DNA from: Flavobacteriia bacterium
Lineage (GTDB): Bacteria > Bacteroidota > Bacteroidia > Flavobacteriales > Flavobacteriaceae
DNA length: 42,333 nucleotides
Assembly: GCA_013298525.1 (NCBI GenBank)
Contig: JAAFHW010000017.1
Span: 1-42,333, forward strand
Direction of reading: 5' to 3'
Shown here: positions 29,668-36,270 of the stretch, in pieces
How positions within the stretch are numbered: the stretch's first letter is position 1
How the letters are laid out: the number at the start of each line of letters is the position of its first letter
Translations under genes and position numbers: made by a program
The notes under the pieces: model-generated
The model's database searches: none
What the model was told of the DNA's origin: nothing
Seen by the model: only the letters and a program-made list of their open reading frames with translations

Positions 29668-30380
29668 TTGCTTTACTTTTTGGGGTAAAGCATTAGGTTA
29701 ATGAGTTCACACAACTCATGTTAAATAATGGATAGTTTTGGGGACTATTTTTTTGCTGTAAATCACACATTTTACAACGTTACTAAATTAGAAGTTTTGT
29801 AGAATATTCAAACAGATGTGAACTACGACTTTTTAACAATATCCCCTTTTTAGTTGAAAGGTAGGAAAAGTCGATTAAACGCAATAATATTAAGGTTTTT
29901 TCTTACTTTTTTATAAAAATGGAAGATAAAAAATAAAAATCATATTATATCTACATATAGCTATAATATAATTTAATAAACAATTATAATACACTGTATT
30001 TTAATTATTTAAATGTGTTTATTCAAAAATTAATATAAAATAAAATTCAAACAAAGAAATAATTCTCATAATTGAATTGTAAGTAAAATCGTCAGAAAAA
30101 GTAAAAAAGCTAAAAAAATCGTTTCAAATATTAATTATGTTGATGTTGTTAACAACCTTCAAAAAATTTGACAAAAATCAAGTGATCTATTTATCGTATT
30201 ATATCTATATCAAAATATAAAATAGAACTGTAATACTATCAATTACAGATTGATAAAAGTAAAAACAATAATCTATGTATAAAAAATATCTTTAAATGAA
30301 TATGTTTAAAATCATGGAATAATGATTTATATAATGATGAACTGAAAACAAAACAAACTATTTAAATTATATATAGCGAT
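29668..30380. other. 713-bp AT-rich region without a gene
   Basis: I find no credible gene. The left end is upstream of the LytTR gene and carries three inverted repeats: CTTTAC/GTAAAG (29671-29690), ATGAGTT-CACAC-AACTCAT (29701-29719) and ATAGT/ACTAT (near 29732-29746). A plus-strand TAGTTTTG (29733-29740) matches the -7 consensus but leads nowhere obvious. From 29900 the composition becomes extremely AT-rich, with two similar TATTATATCTA stretches (about 29942 and 30195) and a perfect 12-bp palindrome GTTGTTAACAAC (30145-30156). The right end is the upstream region of the ArsR-type gene. Confidence 0.55.
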
Positions 30381-30698
30381 ATGGGAATCACTAAAACCTT
30401 CGGATTTTCCTTTAAAATCAATGAAATGGCCGATGTTTTAAAAGCATTAGGTAATCCAGCTAGATTGAAAGTTATTCAGTTTTTAATGGATAATCCAACA
30501 TCTTGCTGTGGAGATATTATTGAAGTTTTGCCTTTGGCGCAATCAACAGTTTCAAAACACCTTTCAGAATTAAAAAGAGTAAAATTAATCAAAGGGAAAA
30601 ACAAAGGAAACAATATATATTATTCACTAAATGTGAAAACTTGGGAAAAAGTGCGAGATTTTGTTTTGAGTGAAATTAACTTACCTAAAGAAGATTAA
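30381..30698 (+). CDS. ArsR/SmtB-type winged-helix transcriptional regulator
   Basis: A 105-residue repressor-like protein. The winged helix-turn-helix runs through ADVLKALGNPARLKVIQFLM, PLAQSTVSKHLSELKRVKLI (recognition helix) and the wing KGKNKGNNIYYSLN. A Cys-Cys pair in TSCCGDIIEVL sits where some relatives bind thiols or metals, but there is no full ELCVCDL metal motif, so metal sensing is doubtful. Such small ArsR proteins in Bacteroidota respond to varied signals. It is followed after 61 bases by an outer-membrane-barrel-like gene with its own strong promoter, which may be a target, and is preceded by the long AT-rich gap. Confidence 0.9.
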   Translation: MGITKTFGFSFKINEMADVLKALGNPARLKVIQFLMDNPTSCCGDIIEVLPLAQSTVSKHLSELKRVKLIKGKNKGNNIYYSLNVKTWEKVRDFVLSEINLPKED

Positions 30699-30715
30699 AT
30701 TTAATGTTAAAAAAA

Positions 30716-30745
30716 TTGGTTACGTCATTGATATCATTATTTTTG
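30716..30745 (+). promoter_or_regulatory. Promoter for the barrel-like protein gene
   Basis: TTG (30716-30718), exactly 19 bases, TATTTTTG (30738-30745). The ATG follows 15 bases later. This is a near-perfect promoter, so the gene does not depend on read-through from the ArsR gene. Confidence 0.82.
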
Positions 30746-30759
30746 ATTAAAAAAACGCA

Positions 30760-31308
30760 ATGAAAAAAATTATAATCTTTAGCTTACTTGGCATTTCTCT
30801 TGGTTTTTCCCAAGAAAACACAACCAACCAAACATTTACAAAGAAAAATTTTGGTGATAAAAAACATGAATTAAAATTTGGTGCTTTAAAAATGTTAGGA
30901 GGAACCATTTTTGAAGGAACGTACGAATATATTAAAAGTGAAGACTTCACCTTTGGAAGTTCAATTTTGGTAAATTTTGATGCAAACGGAAATGATTATC
31001 CAGAAGATTTTTCATTAACACCTTTTGCACGATTTTATTTTCAAGAATCTAAAGAATATGGTGCTAAAGGATTTTTTGTTGAAGGTTTTGGAAAATACAG
31101 TTCAGGAACATTTAATAAATATACCGATGATGTAGAGCCAACAAAATACAGCGCTGCTTCTCTAGGTATAGCTTTAGGAAAAAAATGGATTAATAATTCT
31201 GGATTTGTATTTGAAATTTTAGTTGGTGCAGGAAGAACATTAGGAAATTCAGACGTTGCACCTGATGCGTCATTTAGAGGTGACTTAAATATTGGCTATA
31301 GATTTTAA
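30760..31308 (+). CDS. Outer-membrane beta-barrel-like protein
   Basis: A 182-residue exported protein. Signal MKKIIIFSLLGISLGFSQ (cleavage after FSQ) is followed by about eight amphipathic strands with alternating aromatic and glycine residues: HELKFGALKMLGGTIFEGTY, FTFGSSILVNFDANG, LTPFARFYFQES, GFFVEGFGKYSSG and a closing strand RGDLNIGYRF. The C-terminal Phe is the mark of BamA-assembled outer-membrane proteins. The length and pattern suggest an eight-stranded barrel of the DUF3575/OmpW-like size class. Substrate or function is unknown. It has its own promoter and a strong terminator that it shares with glyS. Confidence 0.82.
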   Translation: MKKIIIFSLLGISLGFSQENTTNQTFTKKNFGDKKHELKFGALKMLGGTIFEGTYEYIKSEDFTFGSSILVNFDANGNDYPEDFSLTPFARFYFQESKEYGAKGFFVEGFGKYSSGTFNKYTDDVEPTKYSAASLGIALGKKWINNSGFVFEILVGAGRTLGNSDVAPDASFRGDLNIGYRF

Positions 31309-31325
31309 CAAATGATAATTATAGT

Positions 31326-31360
31326 AAAAAAGGCGAAAAGTGTAACTTTTCGCCTTTTTT
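31326..31360. terminator. Bidirectional terminator between barrel gene and glyS
   Basis: AAAAAAGGCGAAAAG pairs with CTTTTCGCCTTTTTT around a 5-base loop (31326-31360). Confidence 0.9.
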
Positions 31361-31394
31361 TATACCTCGTACTTCGTATTTCAAACTTCGTACT

Positions 31395-32939
31395 TTATAT
31401 TGTTTTCATCAACCAATTTCTCATAGAAACTTCTTCATTGATAATTCCTCTTAACTCAGAAATAGCAACTCTATCTTGTTTCATTGAATCTCTGTGACGA
31501 ATAGTTACTGTTTTGTCTTCTAATGTTTGATGATCAACTGTGATACAAAATGGTGTTCCAAGTGCGTCTTGACGTCTGTAACGTCTTCCTACAGCATCTT
31601 TTTCGTCGTAAGCTACGTTGAAATCCCATTTTAAGTCATCAATTATACTTTGAGCTACTTCTGGAAGTCCATCTTTTTTAACTAATGGTAAAACAGCCGC
31701 TTTTGTTGGAGCTAAAACGCTTGGCAAACTTAAAACGGTTCTTGTCGAACCATCTTCCAATGTTTCTTCTTTTAAAGATGTTGCAAAAACCGATAAGAAC
31801 ATTCTATCCAATCCAACTGAAGTTTCTACAACGTAAGGAACGTAGTTAGAATTAGTTTCGTTATCAAAATATTGTAATTTTTTACCTGAAAATTGTTCGT
31901 GTGCTTTCAAATCGAAATCGGTTCTTGAGTGAATTCCTTCCAATTCTTTAAATCCAAATGGGAAATTGAATTCGATATCAGCAGCAGCGTTAGCATAATG
32001 AGCTAATTTTTCATGATCATGAAAACGGTAATTTTTCTCACCTAATCCTAAAGATAAATGCCATTTTAAACGGTTAGTTTTCCAGTATTCATACCATTTC
32101 ATTTCTTCGCCTGGTTTTACAAAAAATTGCATTTCCATTTGTTCAAATTCACGCATACGGAAAATAAACTGTCTAGCAACAATCTCATTTCTAAAGGCTT
32201 TACCTGTTTGAGCAATTCCAAAAGGAATTTTCATTCTACCAGTTTTTTGAACATTTAAGAAATTAACAAAAATTCCTTGCGCTGTTTCTGGACGAAGGTA
32301 CAAATCCATTGCATTTTCGGCAGAAGCACCTAATTTTGTTCCAAACATTAGGTTGAATTGCTTCACATCTGTCCAATTTCTTGAACCTGTTTCTGGGTCA
32401 GCAATTTCTAATTCTTCAATTAATGCTTTTACGTCTTCTAAATCACCATTTCCTAGTGATTTACCCATTCGTTCAAGAATTTCTCTTTCTTTTGAAAGAT
32501 ATTCCATCACACGTGGGTTTGTTGATTTATATTGTTCTTCGTCAAAAGATTCGCCAAAACGTTCGCGCGCTTTTTCGATTTCTTTTTTAGCTTTCAGATT
32601 TAATTTTTCGGCATAATCCTCAATTAAAACGTCTGCTCTGTATCTTTTTTTAGAATCTTTGTTGTCAATTAATGGATCGTTAAAAGCATCAACATGTCCT
32701 GAAGCTTTCCAAGTTGTTGGATGCATCAAGATTGCCGCGTCAAGTCCAACAATGTTTTCGTGCATTTGCACCATTGCTTTCCACCAATATTCGCGGATGT
32801 TTTTCTTTAATTCAACACCATTTTGTGCATAATCGTAAACTGCACTTAAACCATCGTAAATTTCGCTTGACGGAAAAATAAATCCGTATTCTTTTGCGTG
32901 CGAAACCACATTTTTAAATAAATCTTCTTGTTTTGCCAT
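31395..32939 (-). CDS. glyS: Glycyl-tRNA synthetase (alpha-2 type)
   Basis: A 514-residue class II synthetase that charges tRNA-Gly. It is the single-chain dimeric type, as in archaea, eukaryotes and many bacteria, not the E. coli alpha-beta type. Visible motifs are YLRPETAQGIFVNF and PFGIAQTGKAFRNEI (motif 2 with ATP-contacting Arg), FRMREFEQMEMQFF, and near the end VVETSVGLDRMFLSVFA (motif 3). An anticodon-binding domain covers about 410-510. Length is normal. A -7 element lies just 7 bases in front of the ATG, suggesting a very short or missing leader. Confidence 0.97.
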   Translation of the reverse strand: MAKQEDLFKNVVSHAKEYGFIFPSSEIYDGLSAVYDYAQNGVELKKNIREYWWKAMVQMHENIVGLDAAILMHPTTWKASGHVDAFNDPLIDNKDSKKRYRADVLIEDYAEKLNLKAKKEIEKARERFGESFDEEQYKSTNPRVMEYLSKEREILERMGKSLGNGDLEDVKALIEELEIADPETGSRNWTDVKQFNLMFGTKLGASAENAMDLYLRPETAQGIFVNFLNVQKTGRMKIPFGIAQTGKAFRNEIVARQFIFRMREFEQMEMQFFVKPGEEMKWYEYWKTNRLKWHLSLGLGEKNYRFHDHEKLAHYANAAADIEFNFPFGFKELEGIHSRTDFDLKAHEQFSGKKLQYFDNETNSNYVPYVVETSVGLDRMFLSVFATSLKEETLEDGSTRTVLSLPSVLAPTKAAVLPLVKKDGLPEVAQSIIDDLKWDFNVAYDEKDAVGRRYRRQDALGTPFCITVDHQTLEDKTVTIRHRDSMKQDRVAISELRGIINEEVSMRNWLMKTI

Positions 32940-32946
32940 AATGGTG

Positions 32947-32954
32947 CAAAAATA
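32947..32954 (-). promoter_or_regulatory. -7 element for glyS
   Basis: Minus-strand TATTTTTG matches TAnnTTTG and ends 7 bases before the ATG; no TTG at the usual distance. Confidence 0.5.
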
Positions 32955-33035
32955 TAAAAGTGAAATTAAAATTTAATATAAATAACCAATGAATCGTTGA
33001 TTTTTATATTTTTATAAAAATATTAGCCCAATTTC

Positions 33036-33716
33036 ATGATTCAAAGCATCATAAATCTCTTTTTTCCTAAAGCTTGTGCAGGTTGTAATTCCTTTTTATT
33101 GAAAGATGAAATTGTAATTTGTACTTCCTGCCGACATGATATTCCGCTTACAAATCAACATTTGAGTAAAAATAATGACGTTTTTTCAAAATTTTATGGT
33201 CGTATTCCTATAGAATTTGCCTCAAGCTTGATGTATTTCCACAAAAAAGGAATTGTTCAAGAAATGATTCACAAACTGAAATACAAAGGTCATCAAGAAA
33301 TTGGTGAAGCTATTGGATATTGGTATGCAGAAGAGTTGAAAAATGTTGAAGAACTAAAAGATGTTGACTTCATAATTCCAATTCCATTACATAAAAAAAG
33401 ATTTAAAGAACGTGGTTATAATCAAGTAACTACTTTTGGCGAAGCCCTTTCAAAAAGCTGGAACAAATCTTATGATGAAACTATTTTGGTAAGAAATGTT
33501 TATTCAAAAACTCAAACTACTAAATCTATTTTGGGAAGAGCTGAAGTTGTAGAAAATATCTTCGGGATTAATTATAACGAATCCCATCACAATAAACACT
33601 TCTTATTAATTGATGATGTAATTACAACTGGTTCAACACTTGAAGCTTGTGGTAGAGAACTACTAAAAATTCCGGGTTCAAAAATCAGTATTGTTTGTAT
33701 GGCAATGACGCAGTAA
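33036..33716 (+). CDS. ComF-family phosphoribosyltransferase-like protein
   Basis: A 226-residue protein with an N-terminal zinc ribbon (ACAGC and ICTSC, residues about 13-32) and a type I phosphoribosyltransferase fold. The PRPP-binding loop is HFLLIDDVITTGSTLEACG near residues 190-210, and DFIIPIPLHKKRFKERGYNQ is the standard ComF block. In Gram-positive bacteria ComFC works in DNA uptake; in Bacteroidota the family is widespread (GntX/ComF) and its role in competence or other nucleic-acid handling is unclear. It is a single gene, facing away from glyS. No clear promoter element is seen. Confidence 0.93.
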   Translation: MIQSIINLFFPKACAGCNSFLLKDEIVICTSCRHDIPLTNQHLSKNNDVFSKFYGRIPIEFASSLMYFHKKGIVQEMIHKLKYKGHQEIGEAIGYWYAEELKNVEELKDVDFIIPIPLHKKRFKERGYNQVTTFGEALSKSWNKSYDETILVRNVYSKTQTTKSILGRAEVVENIFGINYNESHHNKHFLLIDDVITTGSTLEACGRELLKIPGSKISIVCMAMTQ

Positions 33717-33798
33717 TGATTTTTAGTTAATTATAAATAAAAAGATTTCGTTTCCACTAAATATAATTGTTATTTTGCGGTAAGAAATTAAAGAATTG

Positions 33799-35397
33799 AT
33801 GCAAAAAGGTGTTTTTAAATATGTTTTACTATTACTAGTTTTTCTAGCGATTGGATGTGCAAAAAAAGGGACAATCACTGGAGGTTTGAAAGATACTATT
33901 GCACCAAAAATGGTTAATAGTTTTCCTAAAAACTTCTCTACAAATTTCACAGGAAAGGAAATAAAAATAAGTTTTAACGAATATATTAAGTTGAAAGACA
34001 TTAATAAGCAGCTTATCATTTCACCACCTATGAAGCGTCAACCAGAGATTTTACCTTACAACGCAAGTAAATTTATTACTATCAGAATTAAAGATACGCT
34101 TCTACCAAACACTACTTATAGTTTTAATTTCGGGAAAAGTATTGCAGACAATAACGAAGGAAATCCTTACCAACAATTTAAATATGTTTTCTCAACTGGA
34201 AGTTATATTGATTCCTTGAATTTAGGTGCAAAAGTAAAAGATGCTATTGAGAAAAAAGTAGATAATTATGTTTCCATAATGCTTTATGATGCTAATGATA
34301 AATATAATGATTCTATAATTTACAAACAAGTTCCAAGATATATTACCAACACTTTGGACAGTTTGCAATTGGTTAAATTTGAGAATCTTAAAGAAGGTAA
34401 ATATCGTTTAATAGCCTTGAAAGATGTAAACGGAAACAATAAATTTGATTCAAAAACTGAAAAAATAGGATTTCAAAAGGAATTTATCACTATTCCGAAT
34501 GATACCATTTATGAATTGGAACTTTTTAAAGAAGAACCAACATTTAAAGCTGTGAACGCATCACAGGCTTCTGGTTCAAGATTTACCATTGGATATGAAG
34601 GAAACCCTAAAGATGTAAAAATAACGCTTAAAAAGAACTCTGAAGCTATTCCTTTTGTTGTTTCACAATTACCTAAGAAAGATTCGCTTCAAGTTTGGTT
34701 TAAAGCCGTTAAAGGCGATTCTTTGAGTATTGATGTTTCAAAGAATAAATTTCAAAAGACCTTTTCTTTAAAAGTTAAAGAACAAAAAAGAGATACTTTA
34801 GGATTTAGTTCAGAACAACAAGGAACCATAAGCTTTAGAGATAATTTTGCTATAAAATCTAATGTTCCTTTGACAAAATGGGATGTAACGAAGATGAAGC
34901 TTATTAATAAGGATTCTGCAGAAGTAAAATTTACTAATGAATATGACGAACTCAAACAAGAGTTGAAGTTTATCTTTAACAAAGAACCTTTAGAAAAATA
35001 CAATTTAAAAGTTTTGCCAGATGCATTAACGGATTATTATGATAGAAAAAATGATAGTTTATCTTTTGATTTTTCTACCAACAATCTTTCTGATTATGGA
35101 AATCTTCGTATAAAACTCGAGAATGTAAAGCGTTTTCCTGTCATTGTAGAATTGACTGATAAAGACGGAAAAGTTATTGTTAGTCAATATTCTGAAAATG
35201 AAACGTTATTGAATTTTGATTTAATTGATCCTGCAAAATATACTATTCGTATAATCTATGACGATGATAAAAACAAGCGCTGGACACCAGGAAGCTTTTT
35301 AGAACAACGCCAAAGTGAAGAAGTAATTTACTTTCCAAAAGAAGTTGATGTGAGAGCTAATTGGGATGTTGAACAACCAGTTGATGTTGGGAAATAA
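33799..35397 (+). CDS. Lipoprotein with Ig-like domain (Big_5/SbsA-like)
   Basis: A 532-residue surface lipoprotein typical of Bacteroidota. The signal MQKGVFKYVLLLLVFLAIGC ends with Cys20. The next stretch, GGLKDTIAPKMVNSFPKNFS, opens an Ig-like domain (about 33-130) containing FNEYIKLKDINKQLIISPP and NTTYSFNFGKSIADNNEGNP, the SbsA/Big_5 pattern. The later region has several beta-rich, Lys/Asp-rich segments, including LKEGKYRLIALKDVNGNNKF, a carboxypeptidase-regulatory-like turn, and a C-terminal RIIYDDDKNKRWTPGSFLEQ. The function is unknown; homologues are often annotated as Ig-like domain-containing proteins. The ATG at 33799 is favoured over an in-frame TTG three bases earlier. A partial -7 match lies near 33770-33777. 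Confidence 0.88.
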   Translation: MQKGVFKYVLLLLVFLAIGCAKKGTITGGLKDTIAPKMVNSFPKNFSTNFTGKEIKISFNEYIKLKDINKQLIISPPMKRQPEILPYNASKFITIRIKDTLLPNTTYSFNFGKSIADNNEGNPYQQFKYVFSTGSYIDSLNLGAKVKDAIEKKVDNYVSIMLYDANDKYNDSIIYKQVPRYITNTLDSLQLVKFENLKEGKYRLIALKDVNGNNKFDSKTEKIGFQKEFITIPNDTIYELELFKEEPTFKAVNASQASGSRFTIGYEGNPKDVKITLKKNSEAIPFVVSQLPKKDSLQVWFKAVKGDSLSIDVSKNKFQKTFSLKVKEQKRDTLGFSSEQQGTISFRDNFAIKSNVPLTKWDVTKMKLINKDSAEVKFTNEYDELKQELKFIFNKEPLEKYNLKVLPDALTDYYDRKNDSLSFDFSTNNLSDYGNLRIKLENVKRFPVIVELTDKDGKVIVSQYSENETLLNFDLIDPAKYTIRIIYDDDKNKRWTPGSFLEQRQSEEVIYFPKEVDVRANWDVEQPVDVGK

Positions 35398-35402
35398 ATT
35401 TT

Positions 35403-35444
35403 AACACAAAAGGCACGAAAAAAATACTTTGTGCCTTTTGTGTT
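35403..35444. terminator. Bidirectional terminator between Ig-like lipoprotein and omega-amidase genes
   Basis: AACACAAAAGGCAC (35403-35416) pairs perfectly with GTGCCTTTTGTGTT (35431-35444) around a 14-base loop and runs into T residues. Confidence 0.85.
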
Positions 35445-35446
35445 TT

Positions 35447-36211
35447 TTAGAGAATTTGAAACTTATCTCTGTCATTTAGAAAATTTAGTTTTTCTCTAGT
35501 TTCTAATAGTTCTTTTTTTTCTAATTCTATTATAAAAACGCCTTCTATTTCTTGTGGTTCTTGAATGAAATTGCCTAGATAATCAATAGCTTGCGAATGT
35601 CCTACGTATTCGAGATTATTGGCATCCATACCAACACGATTGACACCAATTACATAACTCATGTTTTCTACTGCGCGTGCTTTTAGCAAAATATCCCAAG
35701 CGTTTACACGTGGTTTTGGCCAATTGGCAACATAAATCAAGACATCATAATCTTCTACATTTCTTGCAAAAACTGGGAAACGTAAATCGTAGCATATTAG
35801 TGGACAGATTTTGAATCCTTTAAATTCTACAATTAATTTATCCTTTCCAGCTGTATAAACTTTCTCTTCACCAGCTAAAGTAAAAAGGTGTCGTTTATCA
35901 TAAGTTTGAATTTCACCAGTTGGAAACACAAAAACCAATCGGTTGAAATAGTTGCCGTTTTCTTCGATTACTAAACTTCCTGTGATGGCACAATCTTTAG
36001 ACTTTGCAGTTTCTTTTAGCCAAGAAATAGCTTCGCCTTGCATAGTTTGAGCTACGTTTTTCGGATTCATTGTAAAACCTGAAGTAAACATTTCTGGTAA
36101 AACAATTAAATCGACATATTGCGAAATAGCATTTACCTTTTCTTGAAGTAAAGCTTTGTTTTCATTGGGATTTTCCCAGGATAATTCTGTTTGTATTAAG
36201 GCTGTTTTCAT
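35447..36211 (-). CDS. Nitrilase-superfamily amidohydrolase (omega-amidase/YafV-like)
   Basis: A 254-residue carbon-nitrogen hydrolase. The Glu-Lys-Cys triad is visible: Glu in LIVLPEMFTSGF, Lys in IQTYDKRHLF and Cys in KICPLICYDLRFPVFA. The residues around the triad and the total length match YafV/NIT2-type omega-amidases, which hydrolyse 2-oxoglutaramate and 2-oxosuccinamate as repair and salvage steps after transamination of glutamine or asparagine. There is no signal peptide, so it is cytoplasmic. It stands alone between two terminator-containing or repeat-containing gaps. Exact substrate is inferred. Confidence 0.92.
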   Translation of the reverse strand: MKTALIQTELSWENPNENKALLQEKVNAISQYVDLIVLPEMFTSGFTMNPKNVAQTMQGEAISWLKETAKSKDCAITGSLVIEENGNYFNRLVFVFPTGEIQTYDKRHLFTLAGEEKVYTAGKDKLIVEFKGFKICPLICYDLRFPVFARNVEDYDVLIYVANWPKPRVNAWDILLKARAVENMSYVIGVNRVGMDANNLEYVGHSQAIDYLGNFIQEPQEIEGVFIIELEKKELLETREKLNFLNDRDKFQIL

Positions 36212-36270
36212 GGTTGTTAGAACGCGGATGAATCGGATTCACTTCGTGAAAACGCAGATTCTCGCGAATT
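36212..36270. repeat. Short intergenic repeat with AACGCGGAT/AACGCAGAT motifs
   Basis: Between the omega-amidase and the GH92 gene lie two related motifs (AACGCGGAT and AACGCAGATT) around the inverted repeat TTCAC-TTC-GTGAA (36238-36250). Sequences of this kind are common between genes in flavobacteria. They look like a dispersed non-coding repeat rather than a terminator. Confidence 0.5.

Noticed and set aside
31312..31497. 61-residue plus-strand reading frame after the barrel gene
   Set aside because: It runs through a bidirectional terminator and overlaps the 3' end of glyS antisense; no promoter or family pattern.
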